A stretch of DNA of 64,000 nucleotides from Cognatiluteimonas telluris (GTDB taxonomy: Bacteria; Pseudomonadota; Gammaproteobacteria; Xanthomonadales; Xanthomonadaceae): positions 1-64,000 of the forward strand of contig NZ_JAANOY010000009.1 of the NCBI RefSeq assembly GCF_011320095.1, in the 5' to 3' direction. The notes below the pieces were generated by a model, which was not told the DNA's origin, ran no database searches, and saw nothing but the letters and a program-made list of their open reading frames with translations. Below, one piece after another: positions 42,839-51,834 of the stretch (the first letter of the stretch is position 1; the number at the start of each line of letters is the position of its first letter). A program made the position numbers and the translations under genes.

Positions 42839-44884
42839 TCATTCGACGACCGGCTTGACGTCGCCCGAACTGGCGGCCGCAAGCCGCTCGACCAGCGTCG
42901 GCCAGTCGACCAGCCGGTGGAAACCGACGACGGTCAGGTGCGGGATGCCGGCGCCCTGCACGATAGTAAATCCGCCTGTCTCTGAACCGGACATGGCGGC
43001 CCCGGGCAGCCCGCCCATCAGGCAGACCTCGTTGCGCAGGATGCAGGAGATGCCGATGTGGTTGTAGCCGAAATCATCGAACAGCCCGATCAGCTGGCTC
43101 TGCAGGGTGGTGGTGAAGGAGGCATCGCCGACGCTGGAGATGTTCTGCACCGCGCGCTGGCTGATGCGCTGCTTCACGCCGCGGGTCCTGACCGTGTGCA
43201 GTTCGGCGTCGAACGCGGTGGCAGTCCAGTCGACCAGGCGCAAAGCGTCAATCCGTCCCGACAGGCGGCCGGTGATGCTGCCGAAGTCGAACACGCCCGT
43301 CAGCGATTGCAGGTCGACGTCGGCCAGCGCGAGGTCGGCGCTGAGCGAGGGCGCGACACCGAAGGGACGTTCCATCGACAGCGACGACGCCCGCACGGTG
43401 CCGCCGAACAGCTGCATCGTCAGGCCGCCATCGAACACCAGTCGCTCGCCGGCATAGCGGGCGTTGGGGATGTGGCCGCTCAATTGGCCAGTGAACGCAG
43501 GCCAGCCGAGGGACTTGGCCAGCTGGCCGATGTCGAGCCGATCGAGCGTCAGTCCGAACCGGATGTCCGCACCCGCATCGGCCGACGGCGGCCTCAGGGT
43601 CATGCCGTCGAATCGCAGGCTGCCGCCCAGCAACGGCACCGTCACCGGCTCGGACAGTCGCAACGCGCCGCCGCGGCTGGCGATCGGCAGCCGGGCGGCG
43701 CCGAAAGCGAGGTCGTACAGCTGGCCCGAACGCCACTCGAGGGTGCCGGCCACCGGCGTCGTCGCCGAGAAGCGCGGACCGCCCTGCAGGCCCTCGAAGC
43801 GGAAGCGACCCTTGGCGTCGCTCAGGTCGACGTCGTGCAGCATGAGGTTCGCCGCCTGCAACCGGCCGCCGGCGATCGTCGCGTCGGCGTCGGCGGCCCC
43901 GCGCAGGCCCAGGTCGGCAAGACCCGCCACTGCAAGCCAGCCGGAGAGATAGCGGCCGGCGAGCGGCGCCATGTCGTCGCTGTGCAGGCGCACATCCAGG
44001 GTTTGCAGGTTGGCCCCGGGGTCGAAGCCGGCGCTGCCCTGGACCAGCAGCGTGTTGCCGTCGCGCCAGGAGAACCGCGGGATCTCCCAACCCGCGCCGG
44101 CAGCCGCGCCAGCGTCGACATGCAGGGCGACCGGCGTCGCGGGCAGCGCGACATAGGCGTTGCCGGCGAGGAATTCGCCGGCGGTCAGGATTCCGTCCAG
44201 GCCGACGCGCGTGCGCCGTGACGTCTTGCGGTAATCGATGGCGAATCGGCCCTGCAGCCCATCGCCGGCCACGGTCGCATCCGGCGTCTGCACGGCCGCC
44301 CCGGCCACGGTGAGCGTGCCGGCCACGCGCAGCGGCTGCCGCGCGGGCGCCTGTACCCGCAGGCGGCCATCGAGCGTGCCCGCGGTGAGCCTGCCATCGG
44401 CCCAGGCCTGCGACAGCAGCGCCTGCGCCCAAACCAGCGGAACGCGGGTGAGGTCGATCGTGGTGTCGTCGGGCGTTGCCGCGCGCCGGTCGACGGCGAG
44501 CTTCGCCGCGCCATGGCGCAATTCGGCATGCGTCCGCGCGTCATCGAAGGCGATGGCAAGCTGCAGGGGCGCGGCCCGTCCCGATTGCAGGACGCCTTCG
44601 CAGCGCCAACCACCGTGGTCGTCGCGCAGCAGCGCGCAGTGCCAGGCCAGGTCCCGGTAGTGGTAACCCAGGTCGGGCGCATCCACCGACCGCGCCGTCA
44701 GCGTCAATGCGCCCTGCCTGGCAGCGGCCGGCCAGTCCAGCCGCACCCGCACCTGGTCGAGCGTGGCGACCGCGGTGGTGACGCGATCGATCCGGGCCTG
44801 CAGCGTGCGTGCGCTGGCGTGCATCGGCCATGCGGCGGCGACGAGCGCCAGCGGGAACAGCAGGGTTACCATCGGCCGCGACAT
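42839..44884 (-). CDS. YdbH-like AsmA-family envelope protein
   Basis: A 681-residue protein with an N-terminal signal or anchor (VTLLFPLALVAAAWPMHASA). It is a long beta-rich repeat protein, and its C-terminal third (GLTMQLFGGTVRASSLSMERPFG, LADVDLQSLTGVFDFGSITGRLSGRIDAL) matches the YdbH domain. YdbH-type proteins are thought to bridge the periplasm and carry phospholipids to the outer membrane. It is shorter than E. coli YdbH (about 880 residues). ATG 44896 would add four residues. No separate YnbE gene lies between it and the YdbL-like gene. Confidence 0.82.
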   Translation of the reverse strand: MSRPMVTLLFPLALVAAAWPMHASARTLQARIDRVTTAVATLDQVRVRLDWPAAARQGALTLTARSVDAPDLGYHYRDLAWHCALLRDDHGGWRCEGVLQSGRAAPLQLAIAFDDARTHAELRHGAAKLAVDRRAATPDDTTIDLTRVPLVWAQALLSQAWADGRLTAGTLDGRLRVQAPARQPLRVAGTLTVAGAAVQTPDATVAGDGLQGRFAIDYRKTSRRTRVGLDGILTAGEFLAGNAYVALPATPVALHVDAGAAAGAGWEIPRFSWRDGNTLLVQGSAGFDPGANLQTLDVRLHSDDMAPLAGRYLSGWLAVAGLADLGLRGAADADATIAGGRLQAANLMLHDVDLSDAKGRFRFEGLQGGPRFSATTPVAGTLEWRSGQLYDLAFGAARLPIASRGGALRLSEPVTVPLLGGSLRFDGMTLRPPSADAGADIRFGLTLDRLDIGQLAKSLGWPAFTGQLSGHIPNARYAGERLVFDGGLTMQLFGGTVRASSLSMERPFGVAPSLSADLALADVDLQSLTGVFDFGSITGRLSGRIDALRLVDWTATAFDAELHTVRTRGVKQRISQRAVQNISSVGDASFTTTLQSQLIGLFDDFGYNHIGISCILRNEVCLMGGLPGAAMSGSETGGFTIVQGAGIPHLTVVGFHRLVDWPTLVERLAAASSGDVKPVVE

Positions 44885-44917
44885 GGACGCCAGCATACCG
44901 AGGACGGTGGACGATCG

Positions 44918-45550
44918 ATGAAAGCGCGCATCCTGCTGGTGGAAGACGATCCGGTCAGCCGCGCGTTCCTGACCGCGGCCGTCGAGGACATCCCCGCGCA
45001 TGTGGAAGCAGCGGAAAGCTGCAGCGATGCGCTGCAACGGATCGCGGCGGGCGCCTGCGACCTGTGGTTGATCGACGCCAACCTGCCCGATGGCAGCGGC
45101 GCCGGGTTGCTGGCGGCCTTGCGGCGCACGTCGTCCGACACGCCGGCACTGGCGCATACCGCCAGCCGCGAACCGGCCGAGCACGCCGCGCTGCTCGCGG
45201 CCGGCTTCGCGGAGGTTCTGGTGAAGCCGTTGCCGGCGATCGCGGTGCAGGAGGCGATCTGCCGTTCGCTGGGTTACGACGTCGCGCGCGAGGGGAACTC
45301 CGCCGACGCCGATGCGGCGGCGCGGACCTGCGCCCGGCTGCCCGACTGGGACGATGCGGCGGCCTTGTCGGCGCTCAAGGGCGAGCAGTCGCACGTGGTT
45401 GCGCTGCGCGGACTGTTCTTGTCCGAGCTCGCAGTCCAATGCCATGCGGTCGAACGCGCGCTGGCCGACGGCGACACCGCCGCCGCCCGCGCGGTGCTGC
45501 ACATGCTGCGCGCCCAGTTGCGGTTTTGTCGGTGCCGCCAGGCTGGGTGA
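44918..45550 (+). CDS. Receiver-Hpt protein, apparently frameshifted in the Hpt domain
   Basis: As read, this gives 210 residues. The receiver domain (about 1-118) is complete, with the acidic pair ED-D at 9-11, phospho-acceptor Asp53 in LIDANLPDGSG, and Lys103. The Hpt domain begins around residue 150, with the acceptor His195 in VLHMLRAQLRF. After a run of four T residues (45524-45527) the frame changes to CRCRQAG and stops. Removing one T restores VGAARLGEAARVLESDP, the normal Hpt continuation, to a stop at 45656. It is either a pseudogene or a sequencing error. Start ATG 44918. It is divergent from the YdbH-like gene. Confidence 0.82.
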   Translation: MKARILLVEDDPVSRAFLTAAVEDIPAHVEAAESCSDALQRIAAGACDLWLIDANLPDGSGAGLLAALRRTSSDTPALAHTASREPAEHAALLAAGFAEVLVKPLPAIAVQEAICRSLGYDVAREGNSADADAAARTCARLPDWDDAAALSALKGEQSHVVALRGLFLSELAVQCHAVERALADGDTAAARAVLHMLRAQLRFCRCRQAG

Positions 45551-45656
45551 AGCGGCGCGGGTGCTGGAAAGCGATCCGCGATCGGACTTCGCGCAAGGGC
45601 GTTTTCGCGACGCGGCCGATGGGCTGCTGGCGCCGTTGGACCGGGATCGCGCTTGA
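45528..45656 (+). pseudogene. Displaced 3' end of the receiver-Hpt gene
   Basis: The alternative frame from 45528 encodes VGAARLGEAARVLESDPRSD and ends DGLLAPLDRDRA, the expected C-terminal helices of the Hpt domain. It is separated from the upstream coding part by one extra base in a T run. Confidence 0.7.
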
Positions 45657-45725
45657 GCCGGGGCCTGTGAGAGGTGCCTGCGTCCGCTCCGACCGGGGCG
45701 GCAGGCGTCGCCCGGACAAGCAGGC

Positions 45726-45818
45726 GTAGCCCGGGTAAGCGAAGCACATCCGGAGCTTCACCGCCGATGCGCCGATACGCCGATGCGATCCCGGGTGCGC
45801 TGCGCTTACCCGGGCTAC
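45726..45818. repeat. Inverted pair of GTAGCCCGGGTAAGCG-type repeats
   Basis: The left arm (45726-45753) reads gtagcccgggtaagcg followed by aagcacatccgg. The right arm (45790-45818) is its near-reverse complement, with a gcgctgcgc variant in the middle. The TAG of the right arm is the recO stop codon. The whole could fold into a large hairpin between the two convergent genes. Confidence 0.75.
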
Positions 45819-46561
45819 GGGGACTGGTCGGCGGGCGGCTTGCCGACCCGGGCGAGGTCGCCCAGCAGGTCCCAGGATTTCAGGGGCCGGCCGCCGAGCA
45901 GGTGCAACAGCACCGGACGCAGGGCGCGGCGCAGTCCGGCCAGGTCATCGGCATCGGGCGGCGTGTCGCCAGCCAGTGCAAGCAACGCGCGGCCGGTGGC
46001 GGCGTCGCGGCGATCGCCATGGCCGCGGTCGCTGAGCAGGCGACGCGGCCCATGCTCGGGATCGAGCCGATAGCGCGCGGCGGCATCGATCGGCACACCG
46101 TCGCCATCGACATCGAAGGCGAAGCCGACGCCGAAGGCTTCGAGCAGGTCGCGCTCGAACCGTCGCAGGTTCCACGCAAGCAGGCTGGCCTGGCCAAGGC
46201 GAGCCCGTACGTTGGCATAGGCCTCGAACAACTCCGGCGCGGGATCCTGCCGCGGCGCCAGGCGCAGCACGACTTCGTTGACGTAGAAGGCCGCAAGCGC
46301 CGCCTCGCCGCCCAGCCTGGGCGCCGCATCGATCGCCTCGGCGCCACGCAGCTGCGCCAGCTCCCCGAGTTGCACGGCATCCAGCCGGATGAACTGCAAG
46401 GGTTGCAGCGCCGCGCGCAGCGCATGCCGCCGCGCGCCCTGCACGCCGCGCGCAACCAGCCCCAGCCGCCCGTGGTGCGCGCTGAGCACCTCCACCAACA
46501 GGCTGCTCTCGCGCCAGGGACGCACGTGCAGGACGAAGGCGGGTTCGGCGTCGTAGCGCAT
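45815..46561 (-). CDS. recO: DNA repair protein RecO
   Basis: A 248-residue recombination mediator that helps RecF/RecR load RecA. The N-terminal OB fold ([35 protein letters not shown]) is typical, followed by a helical domain ([44 protein letters not shown]). No zinc-finger cysteines are present, as in other gammaproteobacterial RecO. It lies downstream of era, but with an unusually long 231-base gap in which I see no gene. Its TAG stop is within a repeat. Confidence 0.93.
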   Translation of the reverse strand: MRYDAEPAFVLHVRPWRESSLLVEVLSAHHGRLGLVARGVQGARRHALRAALQPLQFIRLDAVQLGELAQLRGAEAIDAAPRLGGEAALAAFYVNEVVLRLAPRQDPAPELFEAYANVRARLGQASLLAWNLRRFERDLLEAFGVGFAFDVDGDGVPIDAAARYRLDPEHGPRRLLSDRGHGDRRDAATGRALLALAGDTPPDADDLAGLRRALRPVLLHLLGGRPLKSWDLLGDLARVGKPPADQSP

Positions 46562-46792
46562 CGGGAGGCCGCTGGAAGAAGGAGAGACGGAGCAGGAGAC
46601 GCAAGCGGTGGGGAGACATTCCGCGGCGGTCGACGATCAACAGCCAGTGTCAGCAGCAAGGCGTCGACGTTGCACAAAACGCGGGGACGCACCGATGCCA
46701 CCGCGTGCGCACTTGCCGGCGCGTTTTCCACCCACGTACATCGCTGTCACTGACCACCGCGCACCCGGCCCCGCCAGTGGCCCACCGACCAT

Positions 46793-47716
46793 CTAATCGT
46801 GATATCCCAGTGTCCGCAGCGCCGCCTCGTCATCGGACCAGCCTTCGCGCACGCGGACCCATGTTTCAAGGAAGACCTTGCTGTCGAACAGGCGCTCCAT
46901 CTGCTCGCGGGCGCGGGTGCCGACCTCGCGCAGGCGGGCGCCACCCTTGCCGATGACGATCGCCTTCTGGCCGTCGCGCTCGACCCAGATCACCGCGCCG
47001 ATGCGCAGCAGCGGCCCCGAGCGCGCCGCCGGGTCTTCGACGAAGCTTTCGATCTCCACCGTCGTTGCGTACGGAAGTTCCGCGCCGAGCTGTCGCATCA
47101 GTTGCTCGCGCACCAGCTCGCCGGCGAGGAAACGCTGGCTCTTGTCGGTGATTTCATCCTCGGCGTACAGCGGCGGCTGTTCCGGGAGCAGGGCAAGCAG
47201 GGTGGAGACCAGCGGTTCCAGCCCTCGCCGCTTGAGCGCGGAGATCGGGTGCACCGCGGCGAACTCGCGATCCGCGCTCACCTCGCCCAGGAACGGCAGC
47301 AGCGCGGTCTTGTCCTTGAACTTGTCGACCTGGTTGACCGCCAGCACCACCGGCACGCCGGCCGAGCGCAGTGCGTCGTAGGCCAGTGCATCGCCGTCGT
47401 CCCAGCGCCCGGCCTCGATCACCAGCACGGCGGCATCGACGCCTTCCAGCGCACCGCGCGCGGCGCGGTTCATCCAGCGATGCATCGCCGACGACGACGC
47501 CTTGCCCTGGTCGGCATGGATCCCGGGAGTATCGACCAGCAGCAACTGGCCGTGCTCGAACGTCGCGATGCCGAGCAGGCGGTGGCGCGTGGTCTGCGGC
47601 CGGCTGGAAGTGATGCTGACCTTGGCGCCGACCAAGGCATTGACCAGGGTCGACTTGCCGACATTGGGACGGCCGATGACGGCGACGTGGCCGGCGTGCT
47701 GCGCTTGGGTTGTCAT
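46793..47716 (-). CDS. era: GTPase Era
   Basis: A 307-residue ribosome-assembly GTPase that binds the 3' end of 16S rRNA. G1 is [17 protein letters not shown]3 is [10 protein letters not shown]4 reads AVNQVDKF instead of the usual NKxD, and G5 is HPISAL. The C-terminal KH domain includes [24 protein letters not shown]. Start ATG 47714-47716 ([10 protein letters not shown]). It is 55 bases after rnc in the conserved rnc-era-recO order. Confidence 0.96.
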   Translation of the reverse strand: MTTQAQHAGHVAVIGRPNVGKSTLVNALVGAKVSITSSRPQTTRHRLLGIATFEHGQLLLVDTPGIHADQGKASSSAMHRWMNRAARGALEGVDAAVLVIEAGRWDDGDALAYDALRSAGVPVVLAVNQVDKFKDKTALLPFLGEVSADREFAAVHPISALKRRGLEPLVSTLLALLPEQPPLYAEDEITDKSQRFLAGELVREQLMRQLGAELPYATTVEIESFVEDPAARSGPLLRIGAVIWVERDGQKAIVIGKGGARLREVGTRAREQMERLFDSKVFLETWVRVREGWSDDEAALRTLGYHD

Positions 47717-47771
47717 CGGGGGATTGTCCCCGTCGCGCGCGGTGGGGGCAAACCGGCGCCTGACCGGGAGG

Positions 47772-48464
47772 CTATTTGACCGGGCGCTGCGGCAACTGCG
47801 CCAGGGCCGCTTCGGCGGCGGCCTGCTCGGCGCCGCGGCGCGATGTCCCGTTGCCTTCGCTGCTGATTTCCGGCTCGCCGAGCGTGCAGGCGACCCGGAA
47901 GCGACGGTCGTGGTCGTCGCCGGATTCCTCGGCCAGGGTGTAGACCGGCAGCGGCAGCTGGCGTGCCTGCAGCCATTCCTGCAGCCGTGTCTTGGCGTCC
48001 TTGCCGACCTGGTGCAGCGGCGGCAGCGCCGCGAGCAGGGGCTCGAACCAGGCCAACACGATGTTGCGGCAGGCGTCGAATCCGCCGTCGAGATACAGCG
48101 CGGCAATGATCGCTTCCAGCGCATCGGCCAGGATCGAATCCCGCCGGTGGCCACCGGTCTTCATCTCGCCTGGCCCCAGCGTCAGCCGGGTGCCCAGTTC
48201 GAGGGTGCGGGCAACCTCGGCCAGCGCGGATTCGCGCACCAGTTCGGCGCGCGCGCGGGTCATCGCGCCTTCGTCGGCCTTCGGCCAGCGCAGGTACAAC
48301 TGCTCGGCGATGATCAGGTTGAGCAGTGCATCGCCGAGGAATTCCAGCCGCTCGTTGTGCGGGCTGCCCGCACTGCGGTGGGTCAGCGCTTGGGCCAGCA
48401 GGCTGCCGTCGGCGAAGGCATGTCCTTCGAAGACGACGGCAGCGCCCGCGTGCCTATGCGGCAC
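47772..48464 (-). CDS. rnc: Ribonuclease III
   Basis: A 230-residue double-strand-specific endoribonuclease that processes rRNA precursors. The signature is [22 protein letters not shown], with the second catalytic acidic region [19 protein letters not shown]. The C-terminal double-stranded-RNA-binding domain begins [22 protein letters not shown]. The start overlaps the end of the DUF4845 gene by 11 bases. Confidence 0.96.
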   Translation of the reverse strand: MPHRHAGAAVVFEGHAFADGSLLAQALTHRSAGSPHNERLEFLGDALLNLIIAEQLYLRWPKADEGAMTRARAELVRESALAEVARTLELGTRLTLGPGEMKTGGHRRDSILADALEAIIAALYLDGGFDACRNIVLAWFEPLLAALPPLHQVGKDAKTRLQEWLQARQLPLPVYTLAEESGDDHDRRFRVACTLGEPEISSEGNGTSRRGAEQAAAEAALAQLPQRPVK

Positions 48465-48831
48465 TGGGCTTGGTCAGGTTCTCGGACGCGTGGAATTTAC
48501 CGATCACGTCGAGGTTGTAGATCATCGGCTTGCGGACCTCGTAGTCCACGTCCATCTGCCAGCCGTTGTCGATCCGCTTGATCTTGACGTGTTCGGGTTT
48601 GACGTTTTCCGAATAGCTGATGTAGAGCCGCCGGAAGAACAGGTCCTGGATCTTGGCCGGATCCTCATTGGCGATGCCCTGCTCCTCGGCAAGGCCCTTG
48701 AGCGCGCTTTTGACCGAGTAGAACTCGGAATACATCGGCACCAGCTTCATGCCGACGAACACGAACAAGCCCGCTACCGCCAGTACCAGGATGAATCCCA
48801 CCAGCGTGATCCCGCTTTGCGTGCGTTTCAT
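48454..48831 (-). CDS. DUF4845 single-pass membrane protein
   Basis: A 125-residue protein with an N-terminal [25 protein letters not shown] membrane segment resembling a pilin-like leader, and a small soluble domain ([35 protein letters not shown]). This family sits regularly between lepB and rnc in gammaproteobacteria; its function is unknown. The family call is firm by position and pattern. Confidence 0.88.
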   Translation of the reverse strand: MKRTQSGITLVGFILVLAVAGLFVFVGMKLVPMYSEFYSVKSALKGLAEEQGIANEDPAKIQDLFFRRLYISYSENVKPEHVKIKRIDNGWQMDVDYEVRKPMIYNLDVIGKFHASENLTKPSAA

Positions 48832-48921
48832 TGCGCTCCCCTTTGTCGAACCGCGTCGATGGATCCCAGCCTACCCAATTCCGCCCCCGCGAAACCTGGA
48901 CCCGGCACAAATCCCGATCGG

Positions 48922-49713
48922 TCAGGGGATCCTCGAGCCCACGCGGCTGAAATCGATGCCGCCGGCGCTGCGATCCCAGTTCATCCAGATCAGGAAGGCC
49001 TTGCCCCGCAGGTCCGCCTCGGGAAGGAAACCCCAGAAACGGCTGTCCTCGCTATTATCCCGATTGTCGCCCATCACGAAATACTCGCCAGCCGGCACCG
49101 TCCACTCGCCCTCGCCCTGGATGAAGAACGGGCGATCGTCCCGCTCCAGCACCGGATGCGGACGCCCGGGCAGGCCCTCTGTCAGCAGCCGGCCACCAGT
49201 GGCGTCGACTCCCTGCCCCTTGCCGACATACCGCCCATGGCTCGTGTAGGTCAGGGGCCTGCCGTTCAGGAAGACGGTGTCGTCGTGGTAGGCCACGGTG
49301 TCACCGGGCAGCCCCACCACGCGCTTGATCCAGTCCTGGTCCGGGTGCTGCGGGGGATGGAACACGACCACGTCACCGCGCTTGGGCTCGCCGATCGCGA
49401 TGACCTTGTGGTTGGTGATCGGCAGGCGCAGGCCGTACGCGAACTTGTTGACCAGGATGAAATCGCCGACCAGCAGCGTGGGCATCATCGAACTGGACGG
49501 TATCCGGAATGGCTCGGCGACGAAACTGCGCAGGCACAGCACTGCGGCGAGCACCGGGAAGAAGGCCTTCGAGTAATCGACGATCAGCGGTTCCGTGACC
49601 TCCAGCAGGCCCGCCTTGGCCGCGCGGGCCTCGGCAAAAAACCACTTGTCCAGCAGCCACACGATGCCGGTGAACAGGGTCAGGATGACGAGAGCGGCTT
49701 CGAACCAGCGCAT
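48922..49713 (-). CDS. lepB: Signal peptidase I
   Basis: A 263-residue inner-membrane serine protease that removes Sec and Tat signal peptides. Two N-terminal membrane segments are followed by the catalytic serine in FRIPSSSMMPTLLVGD and the catalytic lysine in WIKRVVGLPGD; the conserved box E is VMGDNRDNSEDSRFWG. Start ATG 49711-49713 (MRWFEAALVIL). It lies between lepA and DUF4845 in the standard order. Confidence 0.96.
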   Translation of the reverse strand: MRWFEAALVILTLFTGIVWLLDKWFFAEARAAKAGLLEVTEPLIVDYSKAFFPVLAAVLCLRSFVAEPFRIPSSSMMPTLLVGDFILVNKFAYGLRLPITNHKVIAIGEPKRGDVVVFHPPQHPDQDWIKRVVGLPGDTVAYHDDTVFLNGRPLTYTSHGRYVGKGQGVDATGGRLLTEGLPGRPHPVLERDDRPFFIQGEGEWTVPAGEYFVMGDNRDNSEDSRFWGFLPEADLRGKAFLIWMNWDRSAGGIDFSRVGSRIP

Positions 49714-49844
49714 GTGGCTTCCTTTGGAACGTGACTCGGATCAGGGAGACGGGATTGGAACATGCCCGTGCAATGGCGACGCAACCATCGAGGCATCCAG
49801 GGCCGCCGCCGCGGATCCCGCGGACCGCATCCCCAAACCCGGCG

Positions 49845-51638
49845 TCACTTGTTATCGACCTGCAGTACCGCGAGGAAGGCTTCCTGCGGGATTTCGACCC
49901 GGCCCACCTGCTTCATCCGCTTCTTGCCGGCCTTCTGCTTTTCCAGCAGCTTCTTCTTGCGCGACGCGTCGCCGCCGTAGCATTTGGCCAGCACGTTCTT
50001 GCGCATCGCCTTGACCGTGGTGCGGGCGATGATCTGGGCGCCGACCGCGGCCTGGATGGCGACGTCGAACATCTGCCGCGGGATCAGCTCGCGCATCTTC
50101 TCGGCGATCTCGCGGCCGCGGCGATCGGCATGCGCGCGGTGGACGATCAGGCTCATCGCATCGACCTTGTCGCCATTGATCAGCGTGTCCACCCGCACGA
50201 ACGGGCCGGCGTCGAAACGGACCAGGTGGTAGTCGAGCGACGCGTAACCGCGCGACACCGATTTCAGGCGATCGAAGAAATCCAGCACGACTTCGGCCAT
50301 CGGCAGTTCATAGCTGATCTGCACCTGGCTGCCGAGGTACTGGATGCCCTGCTGCGAGCCGCGCTTCTCCTCGCACAGGGTGATGATGTTGCCCACGTAA
50401 TCCGGCGGCGTGAGGATCGTGGCGAGGATGATCGGTTCGCGGATTTCCTGCAGGCGATTGGCCGGCGGCAGCTTGGCCGGGTTGTCCAGCGGCATCGTGG
50501 TGCCGTCGGTGAGCAGCACTTCGTAGATGACGGTCGGCGCGGTGGTGACCAGGTTGAGGTCGTATTCGCGCTCCAGGCGTTCCTGCACGATCTCCAGGTG
50601 CAGCATGCCGAGGAAGCCGCAACGGAAGCCGAAGCCCATCGCTTCCGACGATTCGGGCTCGAAGCGCAGCGCGGCATCGTTGAGGCGCAACTTTTCCAGC
50701 GCCTCGCGCAGCGCCGGGTAGTCTTCCGAATCGACCGGGAACAGGCCGGCGAACACCCGCGGCTGCATCTCCTGGAAGCCCGGCAGCGGCTTGTCTGCCG
50801 GCAGGCTCGCCAGCGTCAGCGTGTCGCCGACCGGCGCGCCGTGCACGTCCTTGATCGAGGCGTTGATCCAGCCGACTTCGCCGGCGCCGAGCTTCGGCAG
50901 TTCAGTGCGCTTGGGCGTGAACACGCCGACCTTGTCGACCTGGTGCGTGCGTCCGGTGGACATCACCAGGATCTTGTCGCCGGGCTTGATCTCACCCTGC
51001 ATCACGCGCACCAGCGACACCACGCCGAGATAGTTGTCGAACCAGGAATCGATGATCAGCGCCTGCAATCGGTCGGTGTCGCGCGGCTTCGGCGGCGGGA
51101 TGCGCTGCACGATCGCCTCCAGCACCTCGACCACGTTCAGGCCGGTCTTGGCGCTGATCGCGACGGCGTCCTCGGCGTCGATGCCGATGACGGCCTCGAT
51201 CTCCTTCTTGACCCGGTCGATGTCGGCGGTCGGCAGGTCGATCTTGTTCAGCACCGGCACCACTTCCAGGCCCTGCTCGACCGCGGTGTAGCAGTTGGCG
51301 ACCGACTGTGCTTCCACGCCCTGCGCGGCATCGACCACCAGCAGCGCGCCTTCGCACGCGGCCAGCGAACGCGAGACTTCGTAACTGAAGTCGACGTGCC
51401 CGGGGGTGTCGATGAAGTTGAGCTGGTAGGTGACGCCATCGCGCGCGGTGTATGGCAGCGAGACCGACTGCGCCTTGATGGTGATGCCGCGCTCGCGCTC
51501 GATCGGATTGGAATCCAGCACCTGCGCTTCCATCTCCCGGTCCTGCAGGCCGCCGCAGAGCTGGATGATGCGATCGGCCAGGGTCGACTTGCCGTGGTCG
51601 ACGTGGGCGATGATCGAGAAGTTGCGGATGGTCCGCAT
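49845..51638 (-). CDS. lepA: Elongation factor 4 (LepA)
   Basis: A 597-residue translational GTPase. G1 is [14 protein letters not shown], switch II is [17 protein letters not shown]4 is NKIDLP, and the C-terminal LepA-specific domain ends near [32 protein letters not shown]. The start ATG 51636-51638 ([10 protein letters not shown]) gives the usual family length; an upstream ATG at 51680 is possible but adds non-conserved residues. Confidence 0.97.
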   Translation of the reverse strand: MRTIRNFSIIAHVDHGKSTLADRIIQLCGGLQDREMEAQVLDSNPIERERGITIKAQSVSLPYTARDGVTYQLNFIDTPGHVDFSYEVSRSLAACEGALLVVDAAQGVEAQSVANCYTAVEQGLEVVPVLNKIDLPTADIDRVKKEIEAVIGIDAEDAVAISAKTGLNVVEVLEAIVQRIPPPKPRDTDRLQALIIDSWFDNYLGVVSLVRVMQGEIKPGDKILVMSTGRTHQVDKVGVFTPKRTELPKLGAGEVGWINASIKDVHGAPVGDTLTLASLPADKPLPGFQEMQPRVFAGLFPVDSEDYPALREALEKLRLNDAALRFEPESSEAMGFGFRCGFLGMLHLEIVQERLEREYDLNLVTTAPTVIYEVLLTDGTTMPLDNPAKLPPANRLQEIREPIILATILTPPDYVGNIITLCEEKRGSQQGIQYLGSQVQISYELPMAEVVLDFFDRLKSVSRGYASLDYHLVRFDAGPFVRVDTLINGDKVDAMSLIVHRAHADRRGREIAEKMRELIPRQMFDVAIQAAVGAQIIARTTVKAMRKNVLAKCYGGDASRKKKLLEKQKAGKKRMKQVGRVEIPQEAFLAVLQVDNK

Positions 51639-51799
51639 CGGATCGTTCGCGGTGCGGGTTTGGGGGTGATCCGAGGGCATCGAGACTGGCTGCAGGCGAC
51701 GGCGCCGTCGCGCCAGGGCGCCGCGGGCCCGATGGCCCGCGACAAACACGACATTATCGCATGCGGCCCGGCGCAGCCGGGCCTTCGGGCCATCGTGGC

Positions 51800-51828
51800 G
51801 GGCGCGATGAACTGGATCCATCGCGCCC
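51800..51828. repeat. 10-bp inverted repeat between mucD and lepA
   Basis: GGGCGCGATG and CATCGCGCCC form a perfect stem around a 9-base loop, just downstream of the mucD stop on the minus strand. A second hairpin (GGCCCGG/CCGGGCC) is at 51765-51783. There is no T run, so a Rho-independent terminator is not supported. Confidence 0.45.
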
Positions 51829-51834
51829 GTGGCC

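Noticed and set aside
46562-46792. A small gene in the 231-base gap between era and recO
   Set aside because: No frame with a start codon and ribosome-binding site encodes anything recognisable; it is more likely the recO promoter region.
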